Shown: piece by piece, positions 50,501-58,087 of the stretch
Layout: the number at the start of each line of letters is the position of its first letter
Position numbering within the stretch: the stretch's first letter is position 1
Assembly (NCBI RefSeq): GCF_900090295.1
Contig: NZ_LT607753.1
Location: forward strand, 6,386,001-6,450,000
Source of the DNA: Micromonospora coxensis
Lineage (GTDB): Bacteria > Actinomycetota > Actinomycetes > Mycobacteriales > Micromonosporaceae
Length of the DNA: 64,000 nt
Direction of reading: 5' to 3'
The notes under the pieces: generated by a model
Database searches by the model: none
Seen by the model: the letters and a program-made list of their open reading frames with translations, nothing else
What the model was told of the DNA's origin: nothing
Program-made: the position numbers and the translations under genes

Positions 50501-52991
50501 CTTCGACGCGCTGGGCAGCGCGCTGCGCGGGCTCGTCGAGCTGGCCGGTGACGGCGACGCCGTCGACGCCGACATCTACCTCGCCTGGGAGGACCAGCCG
50601 GAGGACTTCGACGCGATGGCTGCCGCGCTGCTCGAGGTCATCTCCGCGCACCCGCTGCCGCGCGTGCGCCGGCTCACCACCACCGTCGCGGGTCGTGGCG
50701 GCGCGGTCATGCACCACCACTTCACCTTCCGGCCGTCGGGCACGGGGGTCGTCGAGGATCGGCTGATCCGCGGCCTGCACCCGTACATCGCGCAGCGGAT
50801 GCAGCTGGAGCGGTTGCACAAGTTCGACCTGACCCGGCTGCCGTCGGCGGACGAGGAGGTCTACCTCTTCCAGTGCGTGGCGCGGGAGAACCCGTCCGAC
50901 GAGCGCCTCGTCGCGTTCGCCCAGGTGCGGGACCTGACCGAGCTGCGCGAGCAGGACGGCCGGCTGGTCGCGCTGCCGACCACCGAGGACACCGTCGCCG
51001 CCTGCCTCGACTCGATCCGCCGCGCCCAGTCGCGGCGACCGTCGAAGACGCGCTTCACCACCAACCGGATCGTGATCTACGTCTGGCCGCCCAGCGAGCT
51101 GACCCGCGAGGAGATGGAGATGATCGCCGGGCGGGTGCGCCCGACGACCGCGGGCGCCGGGCTGGAGGAGATCCTGTTCATCGCGCGGCAGCGCGACCGC
51201 CGGACCGGCGAGCTGACCAAGATCGCGGTACGGATCTCGTTCGACGCCGCGGGCGGCGCCGCCCTGACCGTCGGCGAACCGCCGGTCGAGCCCGTCGAGC
51301 CGCTCGACGAGTACCGGCTGAAGGTGCTGCGCGCCAGCAGCCGCAACACGGTGTACCCGTACGAGCTGACCGGCCTGCTCGGCGAGTTCGTCGAGCACGA
51401 CCTCGACGAGCACCACGCGCTGGTGCCGGTGGACCGGCCGAAGGGGCGCAACAGCGCCGCCATCGTCGCCGGGGTGCTCACCACGCCGACCGCGCGGCAC
51501 CCGCAGGGCGTCACCCGGGTCGTGCTGCTCGGCGATCCGACGAAGTCGCTGGGCGCCCTGTCGGAGCCGGAGTGCCGGCGCGTGATCGCCGCGCTGGACC
51601 TGGCGGAGCGTGCGCGGGTGCCGCTGGAGTGGTGGGCGCTGTCCGCCGGGGCCCGGATCTCCATGACCTCGGGCACCGAGAACATGGACTGGGTGGCCGC
51701 GGCGCTCAAGCGGATCGTCGAGTTCACCCAGGCCGGCGGTGAGATCAACATCGTCGTGGCGGGCATCAACGTGGGCGCGCAGCCGTACTGGAACGCCGAG
51801 GCTACGATGCTCATGCACACCCGGGGCGTGCTGGTGATGACGCCGGACTCGGCGATGGTGCTCACCGGCAAGCAGTCGCTGGACTTCTCCGGTGGGGTGT
51901 CCGCCGAGGACAACTTCGGCATCGGCGGCTACGACCGGGTGATGGGACCGAACGGGCAGGCGCAGTACTGGGCGCCGAACCTGCCGGCCGCACGGGACGT
52001 GCTGATGGCGCACTACGACCACACGTACGTCGCGCCGGGTGAGCAGGCGCCGCGGCGGGCCAGCACCACCGACCCCGTGGACCGCGACATCTCCACCTTC
52101 CCGCACGACATGCCGGGCAGCGCCTTCGCCACCGTCGGCGAGATCTTCTCCGCCGAGGCCAACCCGGAACGCAAGAAGCCGTTCGACATCCGGACCGTGA
52201 TGCGGGCGCTGTCCGACCAGGACCACCCGGTGCTGGAGCGCTGGGCGGGCATGGCCGACGCGGAGACCGCGGTGGTGCAGGACGTACACCTCGGCGGAAT
52301 CCCCGTGTGCCTGCTCGGCATCGAGTCGCGAGCCGTGCCACGGCGCGGCTTCCCGCCCACCGACGGCCCGGACACCTACACGGCGGGCACGTTGTTCCCC
52401 CGCTCGTCGAAGAAGGCCGCGCGGGCGATCAACGCGGCCAGCGGTAACCGGCCGCTGGTGGTGCTGGCGAACCTGTCCGGCTTCGACGGCTCACCGGAGT
52501 CGATGCGCAAGCTGCAGTTGGAGTACGGCGCCGAGATCGGCCGGGCGATCGTGAACTTCCGCGGGCCCATCGTCTTCTGCGTGATCTCGCGGTACCACGG
52601 CGGCGCGTTCGTGGTGTTCTCCAAGGCGTTGAACCCGAACATGACCGTCCTGGCGTTGGAAGGCTCGTACGCCTCGGTCCTCGGCGGCGCTCCCGCCGCC
52701 GCGGTGGTGTTCTCCGCCGACGTCAACGCCCGTACGGCGGCCGACCCCCGGGTGCGGGACCTGGAGACCCGCGTGGCGGCCGCGGCCGGCACCGCACGCG
52801 CCGCGTTGACCGCGGAACTCGACGAGCTGCGCGCCTCGGTGCGCGCGGAGAAGCTCGGCGAGGTCGCCGCGGAGTTCGACCGGGTGCACAACATCCAGCG
52901 TGCCGTCGAGGTCGGCTCGGTGGACGCCGTCATCCGCGCCGCCGAACTGCGTCCGCGCATCATCGACGCCATCGAGTCGCGCCTGCCGTAG
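47535..52991 (+). CDS. Single-chain multidomain acyl-CoA carboxylase (eukaryotic ACC-like order)
   Basis: 1818 aa combining all carboxylase activities. Biotin carboxylase spans about 1-460 (VAIVNRGEAAMRLI start, ATP loop GGGGRGIRVI near 166, EVNTRLQVEHP near 294). The biotinyl domain has Lys621 in LEAMKMET. A central helical region (about 690-1240) includes LHKFDLTRLP near 1094, like the ACC central domain of eukaryotes. Carboxyltransferase N- and C-halves occupy about 1260-1790 (GGAPAAAVVFSADV near the end). The order BC-BCCP-central-CT matches eukaryotic acetyl-CoA carboxylase rather than the usual split actinobacterial enzyme. It should carboxylate acetyl- or another acyl-CoA; substrate unproven. 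GTG start after AAGGGG; a longer open frame upstream is not conserved. Confidence 0.92.
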   Translation: MFNRVAIVNRGEAAMRLIHAVRELAAETGVPIETVALYTDVDRTATFVRAADIAYDLGPASARPYLDLVALERALTETGADAAWVGWGFVAEDPAFAQLCEKIGVTFVGPSPEAMRQLGDKIGAKLIAEEVGVPVAPWSRGAVATVDAARAAAAEIGYPLMLKATAGGGGRGIRVIRNADELVDAYERTSQEAARAFGSGVVFLERLVTGARHVEVQVIADGQGTAWALGVRDCSVQRRNQKVIEESASPVLSPAQAAELKASAERLALAVGYRGAATVEFLYHPGEQVFAFLEVNTRLQVEHPITELTTGFDLVKAQLHVASGGRLVGEPPVERGHAIEARLNAEDPDRDFAPSPGRIARLDLPSGPGIRVDTGVSEGDTIPANFDSMIAKIIAYGRDRDEALGKLRRAMANTTVVIEGGATNKSFVLDLLDQPEVIDASADTGWIDRVRGEGRLVAHRHSAVALVAAAIEAYEEEERVERQRLLSTASGGRPQVQHRSGGPLDLKLRGVSYRLRVARVGAYRFRVGIEAGAAVRTADVELDRFDQHTGHIVVNGSRYRLLTGTHGPVHLVEVDGVTHRVSRDEGGVLRSPMPALVVATPLEVGDEVEADAPVLVLEAMKMETVLRAPFRARLKECAVSVGSQVEAGAPLLRLEPLSDGAAETASGPAAVAVELDLPAASEDVPASRRSRRGQEDLRGLLLGFDVDPHDDRRVLDDYLTARRAATEDGHRPLAEELDLVTVFADLTELSRNRPTGEDGDGHVFSAREYFHTYLQSLDIERAGLPAAFQARLAKALGHYGVTDLERSPALEAAVFRIFLAQQRASADATVVATLLRAWLREPPPDETLREPAGLALERLVAATQVRFPVVADLARGVVFAWFAQPLLRRNRARVYAQVRSHLRHLDAHPDAPDRAERIAEMVRSTEPLVRLLGQRLVRDHLDNTVMLEVLTRRYYGNKALTGIRAREVAGCRFVVAERVDSSVVSTAVRFDALGSALRGLVELAGDGDAVDADIYLAWEDQPEDFDAMAAALLEVISAHPLPRVRRLTTTVAGRGGAVMHHHFTFRPSGTGVVEDRLIRGLHPYIAQRMQLERLHKFDLTRLPSADEEVYLFQCVARENPSDERLVAFAQVRDLTELREQDGRLVALPTTEDTVAACLDSIRRAQSRRPSKTRFTTNRIVIYVWPPSELTREEMEMIAGRVRPTTAGAGLEEILFIARQRDRRTGELTKIAVRISFDAAGGAALTVGEPPVEPVEPLDEYRLKVLRASSRNTVYPYELTGLLGEFVEHDLDEHHALVPVDRPKGRNSAAIVAGVLTTPTARHPQGVTRVVLLGDPTKSLGALSEPECRRVIAALDLAERARVPLEWWALSAGARISMTSGTENMDWVAAALKRIVEFTQAGGEINIVVAGINVGAQPYWNAEATMLMHTRGVLVMTPDSAMVLTGKQSLDFSGGVSAEDNFGIGGYDRVMGPNGQAQYWAPNLPAARDVLMAHYDHTYVAPGEQAPRRASTTDPVDRDISTFPHDMPGSAFATVGEIFSAEANPERKKPFDIRTVMRALSDQDHPVLERWAGMADAETAVVQDVHLGGIPVCLLGIESRAVPRRGFPPTDGPDTYTAGTLFPRSSKKAARAINAASGNRPLVVLANLSGFDGSPESMRKLQLEYGAEIGRAIVNFRGPIVFCVISRYHGGAFVVFSKALNPNMTVLALEGSYASVLGGAPAAAVVFSADVNARTAADPRVRDLETRVAAAAGTARAALTAELDELRASVRAEKLGEVAAEFDRVHNIQRAVEVGSVDAVIRAAELRPRIIDAIESRLP

Positions 52992-53003
52992 GAGGGGCGA
53001 GCG

Positions 53004-53037
53004 AGCGGGCGGGCCGCGAAGAGGCGGCCCGCCCGCT
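53004..53037. terminator. Bidirectional hairpin terminator after the carboxylase gene
   Basis: Perfect 14-bp stem (AGCGGGCGGGCCGC, 53004-53017, with 53024-53037) and 6-nt loop GAAGAG, between the convergent carboxylase and CU044_5270 genes. Confidence 0.85.
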
Positions 53038-53050
53038 GCTGCTGCGCCGG

Positions 53051-53950
53051 TCAGCCGGTCTGACCGGCCTTGTCGACGACGGTGAGGGCCTGCACGGACG
53101 AGGTGCCCGAGGTGCCGAGGAAGGCGTAGGTCTCCGCGTCGAAGACCAGGACGATGTCCCCCTCACCCCTCGTCGACGGCCAGGCGATGCCGATGCCGGA
53201 CCGGCCCGCGCCGTCGGTGACGTTCTCGACGGTGCGCAGACCCGGCACCGCTGCCGCGGCCTCGTACAGCGCGGCCCGTGACGCCGGCCGCAGATAGCTC
53301 TCGGCGAAGTACATGACGTCCTTGCCGGCGGCGTTCACCGAACCGGGTTCGCCGCTGCCGTGCGTGGCCAGGTAGGCGCGCATGGCCGTTGCGTCGGTCG
53401 GCATGTCGGGGCGGTACGCGGGTTCCGGGGTGCACGGCTCGGTCCGGCCCGGTAGCACCTCACCGCCCTTCACCAGGGCGGCCCGCCCGTCGCGGCAGCC
53501 CGGAACGGGTGTTTCCGTGCGCTTGCCCGCGGCGGACTCCCGCACCAGGCCGTCGCGGGTGCCGTCCACCGACAGCCAGCTCTCATGGATCGACGGACCG
53601 TCCTGGGTGCGGCGGTAGATGAACTGGTCGGCCCGGGGGGTGGCGTCCGGCACCTGGAGCGCCGCCGTCGCCGCGCTGCGCAGCACCTGGGTGGCGTCGG
53701 CCCGGGCGGCCGGGGCGTCACCGCCGAACTGGTCGGGGGCGAGCACGAGCACCGAGGTGACCGCCGCGGCGACACCCGCCGCCGCCACCCCACCGAGCAC
53801 TCCCCGCCAGCTCCGTCGGGTCGGACGCCGGATCGTGGTGGGAGCGGGGGTGGCCGCGGCCATCAGTCGGTTGCGGGCCGGGGACAACGTCTCGGGGGTC
53901 GCCGGCGGGGTCTCCGCGCCGAGTTGCCGGAGCAGTTGCAGGTCATCCAT
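53051..53950 (-). CDS. CU044_5270 family protein (membrane partner of the ECF sigma factor)
   Basis: 299 aa. The N-terminal MDDLQLLRQLGAETPPATPE and PARNRLMAA are signatures of the CU044_5270 family; one transmembrane helix at about 50-70 separates a short cytoplasmic part from a large extracytoplasmic domain. Such proteins regularly follow ECF sigma genes and are thought to act as regulators or sensors of the sigma factor. Its ATG overlaps the sigma gene by 8 nt (ATGGATGA), so translation is coupled. A second sigma/CU044_5270 pair ends the window. Confidence 0.85.
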   Translation of the reverse strand: MDDLQLLRQLGAETPPATPETLSPARNRLMAAATPAPTTIRRPTRRSWRGVLGGVAAAGVAAAVTSVLVLAPDQFGGDAPAARADATQVLRSAATAALQVPDATPRADQFIYRRTQDGPSIHESWLSVDGTRDGLVRESAAGKRTETPVPGCRDGRAALVKGGEVLPGRTEPCTPEPAYRPDMPTDATAMRAYLATHGSGEPGSVNAAGKDVMYFAESYLRPASRAALYEAAAAVPGLRTVENVTDGAGRSGIGIAWPSTRGEGDIVLVFDAETYAFLGTSGTSSVQALTVVDKAGQTG

Positions 53951-54557
53951 TACGCGACATCTCCTCGATGGTGTTGACGGGGTCGCTGCCGAGCGTCTCG
54001 CGGAGCAGCTTGCGGGCGCGGTGGAGTCGTGACCGCACGGTGCCGACCGGGATCGCCAGGGCGCTGGCCGCTTCCTCGTAGGTCAGTTCCTCCCAGGCGA
54101 TCAGCAGCAGGACGTCGCGATCGCCGGTGGAGAGCTGGGCCAGGGCGTCGAACAGCAGGTGGCGTAGCGACTGCGCGGTGACCACGGTGCTGACCCGGTC
54201 GGCGTGCGACGCCTCGTTCAGCGCCGGGACGTACGCCTGCCGCAGCCGGTATTCGCGTTCCTCCTCGCGCCGGTGCTGGCCGACGAGGTTGGTGGCGATC
54301 CCGTACAGCCACGGCCGGGCGTCCGGGTAGGCGGTGTCGAACCGGTCCCGACGGCGGAACGCCGCCAGGAACGTGTCGGCGACCAGATCGTCCGCGATCC
54401 CGGCGCCGAGCCGCCTGGCCAGGTAGCGGTGGATGTACGGGGCGTGCCGGTCGAAGATCACCGCGAAGCTCTCGGGGGTCCGGAGGGACCGTTGGATGAC
54501 CGCCGCGTCGGTGAGTGATCCGACGTCGACGGTCTCGACTCGTTTCCAGCGATGCAT
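53943..54557 (-). CDS. ECF-type RNA polymerase sigma factor
   Basis: 204 aa. Region 2 (about 25-95: SFAVIFDRHAPYIHRYLARR, DLVADTFLAAFRRRDRF, ARPWLYGIATNLV) and region 4 (about 130-190: LSTGDRDVLLLIAWEELTYE, GTVRSRLHRARKLLRE) are complete. ATG 54557 has GAGAGG 6-11 nt upstream; alternative frames start nearby. It lies upstream of and overlaps the CU044_5270 gene. TGAACC (54621-54616), 17 nt, GGATAA (54598-54593) upstream is a possible promoter, perhaps autoregulated. Target regulon unknown. Confidence 0.93.
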   Translation of the reverse strand: MHRWKRVETVDVGSLTDAAVIQRSLRTPESFAVIFDRHAPYIHRYLARRLGAGIADDLVADTFLAAFRRRDRFDTAYPDARPWLYGIATNLVGQHRREEEREYRLRQAYVPALNEASHADRVSTVVTAQSLRHLLFDALAQLSTGDRDVLLLIAWEELTYEEAASALAIPVGTVRSRLHRARKLLRETLGSDPVNTIEEMSRNG

Positions 54558-54721
54558 GCACGACCTCTCGTAGTGCCGGGAATCATCACCTGTTATCCGC
54601 AGGCGGGGGCGAAAGGGTTCACGGGTCGGTACCGGCGCCGGCGGAGGACACGCGGCAGGGTGGGCGTCGCCTCCGCCCGGTGCGCAGCCCGCACCCGCAG
54701 CGGCCATCGCTGCCGCCCGCC

Positions 54722-56062
54722 TCAGCTCAGCTCTCGTCGCGCTGTCGCCCGCCGCCGCAGGACGCCGCCGACCAGGATCACCGCGCCCGCGCCGATGCCG
54801 GCCAGCAGCAGCGGCACCGCCGTGAGACGCCACGGCCACCGGGGACCGCGCAGCTCCGCGTCCGGCACCGGGTACTGCACGGACTTGGCGACCCAGCGAG
54901 CGGTGGCGACGTCGTACGTGCCGGCGATGTCGCGCAGCGCGCCGTCGAAGGGGAACTCGCCGGCACGGTGCAGCACGACCACGGGGATCGACGGGTCGCC
55001 CAGGACGGCGTGCGGATCGGACGGACCGCCGGGCACCAGCACCCGGTCGTAGCCCGGCTCCGTCGCGTTCCAGGCGGATCGGGGCAGGAATGTCAGGCCG
55101 TGGCGTGACCGGACGGCCCGGCCGTCGACGCTGAACGCCCGGAGGCGGGCCAGGTAGGACAGTTCGGTGTAGGGCCGGAAGGCGGCGGCCAGTTCGATCT
55201 CTCCCACGCCGTCGGTCAGCAGCACGCCGGTCGTCGGCCGATCCCATCGATAGGCGGCGCTCAGCAGTGCCACCAGGTCACGTGGCTCCGGTTCCTCGGC
55301 CGCGACGGTGACCGCGCCGCCGGGCCGGTAGCCGGACCAGTGCAGCGCCCGGGACACCCGTTCGGCCTCCGAGGCGCCGATGAGCCGTTCCACGACGCGC
55401 AGCGCACCGTCGATCCCGGACAGCACCCCCGCGGTGGTGATGATGTCGCCGTCGTCGACGAACCGGACACCGCCGGTCCAGCCCACGTCCGGCTCGCCGC
55501 GGCGCAGCCCGATCAGCTTGAGCCAGTGCGAGGTGGCCGGGCGGCCGTCGAGGAACCCGGCGTCGGCGAGCACCTCGGCGCCCACGCACACGCTCATCAG
55601 GAGCGGGGCTGCCGTGCGGCGCTGCGCCCGTAGCCACTGCACCACCTCGGCCGTGGGACCTTCGAGTTGCGGCACGACGATGACGTCCGGCTGCGCCGGG
55701 GCCTGGGCAGCCAGGTCCGCGAAGCTCAGGTCGGGTACGAGGTCCAGGCCGCCCGTCAGTGTCACCGGCTCCGATGTCGGCGCCACGGTCACCACGTTGA
55801 ACCGGCCGGTCGCCGCGAACACCTCGTACGGGGCGAGTGTGTCGGCGACGTTGGCGCCCGCCGAGGCCAGCACGATGGCCACGGTGGGCCGGCCCGGATC
55901 CAGGACGGGCGCCGGACGCTCGGGCAGCGCGACGTCCGGCGTCGGGACGCGCCGGGGGTGGATCTCGCCGGTCGACCGCAGGACGCCCGGCGTCCCGACG
56001 GCGGTGGGCACCACGAGCGCCGCCACCATGACGACGACGATGTACGCGATGCGGTGGCGCAT
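54722..56062 (-). CDS. Membrane-bound tandem DJ-1/PfpI-domain protein
   Basis: 446 aa. A signal/anchor helix (about 4-23) and a C-terminal transmembrane helix (about 412-432, VPLLLAGIGAGAVILVGGVL) bracket two DJ-1/PfpI-like domains. The first (about 58-230) keeps the nucleophile-elbow Cys159 (LLMSVCVGAEVLADAGFL) and PATSHW, as in GlxA-type regulators. The second (about 260-390) has no matching Cys and looks degenerate. The domains should face outside the membrane. Its product pairs by theme with the divergent GlxA regulator at 56673. Function unknown; a sensor of small molecules is possible. The membrane-protein gene at 56126 lies just upstream in the same direction. Confidence 0.82.
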   Translation of the reverse strand: MRHRIAYIVVVMVAALVVPTAVGTPGVLRSTGEIHPRRVPTPDVALPERPAPVLDPGRPTVAIVLASAGANVADTLAPYEVFAATGRFNVVTVAPTSEPVTLTGGLDLVPDLSFADLAAQAPAQPDVIVVPQLEGPTAEVVQWLRAQRRTAAPLLMSVCVGAEVLADAGFLDGRPATSHWLKLIGLRRGEPDVGWTGGVRFVDDGDIITTAGVLSGIDGALRVVERLIGASEAERVSRALHWSGYRPGGAVTVAAEEPEPRDLVALLSAAYRWDRPTTGVLLTDGVGEIELAAAFRPYTELSYLARLRAFSVDGRAVRSRHGLTFLPRSAWNATEPGYDRVLVPGGPSDPHAVLGDPSIPVVVLHRAGEFPFDGALRDIAGTYDVATARWVAKSVQYPVPDAELRGPRWPWRLTAVPLLLAGIGAGAVILVGGVLRRRATARRELS

Positions 56063-56125
56063 GGGTCACGGCTCCTCGCTGGCACTGACGGACGGGGGTG
56101 GGGTGCGCCCGGTGCGGCGCCAAGG

Positions 56126-56548
56126 TCAGCAGCGGCCGAGTCGGTGGCGACGGCGCAGGAGCACGGCGAGCATGGCGATCAGCATGAGCACGTGCACCGC
56201 GACCATGAACGCCGTCGGCCCGATCACCTCGGTCCACACCAGAGGCAGCAGGACGACGGGGACGTACATCGCCGCGCACATCTCGAGGATCGCGGCCCGA
56301 GGGTGGCGGCGGACGCGCATCCAGACGGCCATGCCGACGGCCATGTCCGTGGCCATCAACAGCAACGCGGTGCCGGGACGCTCGACGAACGAGACGGTGA
56401 GTCCGTTCAACGAGCGCAGACCGCCGATCACCGCCATGCCGACGGCCATCGCGATGACCATCTCGACGTAGTGGCGGACCAGTGGGCGCACGACGCGCGC
56501 GGCTGCGTGGCGGCTGCGGGTGGGGGTGGTCGGGTTCGTGGGTGCCAT
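56126..56548 (-). CDS. Four-helix membrane protein of unknown function
   Basis: 140 aa with four hydrophobic segments (about 27-45, 57-77, 86-107, 112-132) separated by short loops, including VRRHPRAAILEMCAAMYVP. The helices are unusually rich in Met and Ala. ATG 56548 is preferred; the open frame continues to 56683 but overlaps the divergent promoter. It shares direction with the DJ-1-like gene 63 nt downstream and lies 124 nt from the divergent GlxA gene. I recall flavodoxin- or DUF-type small membrane proteins beside GlxA genes, but make no assignment. Confidence 0.72.
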   Translation of the reverse strand: MAPTNPTTPTRSRHAAARVVRPLVRHYVEMVIAMAVGMAVIGGLRSLNGLTVSFVERPGTALLLMATDMAVGMAVWMRVRRHPRAAILEMCAAMYVPVVLLPLVWTEVIGPTAFMVAVHVLMLIAMLAVLLRRRHRLGRC

Positions 56549-56660
56549 GAGCCCACGGTGCGCGTCGGGCGGTCGTCGAGGCGATGCTCGGAGGGGGAGT
56601 GGTCCGAATACCTGGGGTGGCTGTCGTACGGACATGTCGCCTGCGGGACCGGGCGAGACG

Positions 56661-56666
56661 TAGCGT
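56661..56666 (+). promoter_or_regulatory. -10 box (TAGCGT) of a leaderless promoter for the GlxA regulator
   Basis: TAGCGT ends 6 nt before GTG 56673 with no Shine-Dalgarno sequence between. Confidence 0.5.
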
Positions 56667-56672
56667 GACAGC

Positions 56673-57779
56673 GTGGGGACCACACGTCGTGTTCTGGTCG
56701 TCGGCTATCCCGCAGCCGAACTGCTCGACATCGCCTGCGTCACGGCGTCGCTGCAGATGGCGAACTACCTGCGGGGGCAGGCGATCTACGGGCTCCGGTT
56801 GGCCTCACCCGGCGGCGCCGCGGTCCGCACCGCGACCGGGCTGGTGGTCAACGCCGAGATCGCCCTCGAGCGGGCTCGTGGCCCGTTGGACACGCTCGTC
56901 GTCTCGGGTGGGATCGGCTACGTGGACGCGATGCAGGACGAGCGGCTCGTCGCCCACGTCCGCCGACTCGGCCGGGAGGCGCGCCGGGTGGCGTCGGTGT
57001 GCACCGGCGCCGGCGTGCTGGCTGCGGCGGGACTGCTCGACGGGCGGCGGGCCGCGACGCACTGGCACCACGCGGCGTACCTGCAGGCGCGGTTTCCGCA
57101 GGTGGCGTTCGACAGCGATCCCATCTTCATCAGCGAGGGCGACGTCTGCACATCGGCGGGTGTGACGGCAGCGCTGGACCTCATGTTGGCGTTCATCGAG
57201 GCCGACGAGGGTCCGGCGCTGGCCCGAGACGTGTCCCGCCATCTGGTGACCTATCTCCAGCGGCCCGGCAACCAGGCACAGATGAGCATCTTCACGGCCC
57301 CGCCCGCGATCAGGCACTCGCTGGTGCGCGAGAGCGTCTCGTACATCTCGTCGCACCTCGGCGAGGATCTCTCGGCCGAGGCGCTGGCACGGCTCGCCGG
57401 TGTCAGCCAGCGGCATCTCGCCCGGCTGTTCCTCAAGGAGATCGGCCTGACACCGGCCCGGTTCGTACGGCGGGCCAGGGTGGAAGCGGCGGGGCACCTG
57501 CTGACCAGGACCGACCTGACGGTCGAGGCGATAGCCGGCCGCTGCGGCTTCGGGACCGCCGAGGCCCTGCGCCAGGCGTTTCTCGACACCTACGGCGTGT
57601 CGCCGTCGCACTACCGTGCCACCGGGTCGACGTCCGGCGGCCGGACGGGCGCCACGGCGCCGCCGGACGGGCGTCAGGGTGGGGTGTCGTCCGGGTCCGC
57701 CGGCCCGGTGCCACGCCCGACCCGATCGACCCGACACGCGCCGCCCGTCGCTCCTGGCGACCGCCCTGGGGCGTCCTGA
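56673..57779 (+). CDS. GlxA-family transcriptional regulator (DJ-1/PfpI + AraC HTH)
   Basis: 368 aa. A DJ-1/PfpI-type sensor (about 5-180) with the elbow SVCTGAGVLAAAGLLDG and RAATHW precedes a double AraC HTH (about 220-310: LSAEALARLAGVSQRHLARL, IAGRCGFGTAEALRQAF, YGVSPSHYR). The final 50 residues are Pro/Ser/Thr-rich and probably disordered. GTG 56673 follows a leaderless -10 box. Such regulators usually control neighbouring genes; the divergent membrane and tandem DJ-1 genes are the natural targets. Ligand unknown. Confidence 0.91.
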   Translation: MGTTRRVLVVGYPAAELLDIACVTASLQMANYLRGQAIYGLRLASPGGAAVRTATGLVVNAEIALERARGPLDTLVVSGGIGYVDAMQDERLVAHVRRLGREARRVASVCTGAGVLAAAGLLDGRRAATHWHHAAYLQARFPQVAFDSDPIFISEGDVCTSAGVTAALDLMLAFIEADEGPALARDVSRHLVTYLQRPGNQAQMSIFTAPPAIRHSLVRESVSYISSHLGEDLSAEALARLAGVSQRHLARLFLKEIGLTPARFVRRARVEAAGHLLTRTDLTVEAIAGRCGFGTAEALRQAFLDTYGVSPSHYRATGSTSGGRTGATAPPDGRQGGVSSGSAGPVPRPTRSTRHAPPVAPGDRPGAS

Positions 57780-57815
57780 GCAGGCGCCGTCGCTGCGCGA
57801 CGGTGGACCGGACCG

Positions 57816-58027
57816 ATGATCGACTCGGCTGGTCCGGTGCCGGCGCTCGACCGCCGGGGCCCGGACATCGACTCGGTGTTCATCCTCGCCCTCGGCGTGA
57901 TCGCCGCGCTCAACCAGATCGGCGTGGCCACCACCGTCGTCACCCCGTCCTGATCGCCGCGCTCGCCACCGTCGCCGGCATCCTCATCGTGGGTGTCGGT
58001 GGCGGCCTGGTTCGGGTCGGCGGGTGA
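57816..58027 (+). pseudogene. Frameshifted fragment resembling a mechanosensitive-channel TM-helix protein
   Basis: From ATG 57816 one frame reads DIDSVFILALGVIAALNQIG, then VATTVVTP, and stops at 57953. The next frame continues the same hydrophobic pattern (VLIAALATVAGILIVGVGGG) to a stop at 58027. One missing base near 57945-57950 explains the shift. The joined sequence resembles the helix repeat of MscS-related TM-helix proteins. Both ends are short of any full protein. Confidence 0.5.
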
Positions 58028-58051
58028 CAGGACGCCGCCGACGTGGCAACC

Positions 58052-58063
58052 TACCGGTCGGTA
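58052..58063. promoter_or_regulatory. TetR-type inverted repeat upstream of the SCO6745-like gene
   Basis: TACCG-GT-CGGTA, a 5+5 inverted repeat of the kind bound by many TetR regulators, 24 nt before ATG 58088. No TetR gene is visible nearby. Confidence 0.4.
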
Positions 58064-58087
58064 ACGTCGTCGGCGGAAGGCAGTGAC

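Noticed and set aside
47514..52289. 1591-codon open frame on the minus strand
   Set aside because: It is the antisense shadow of the carboxylase gene: repetitive Arg/Gly/His/Val-rich composition, no domain, no ribosome binding site.
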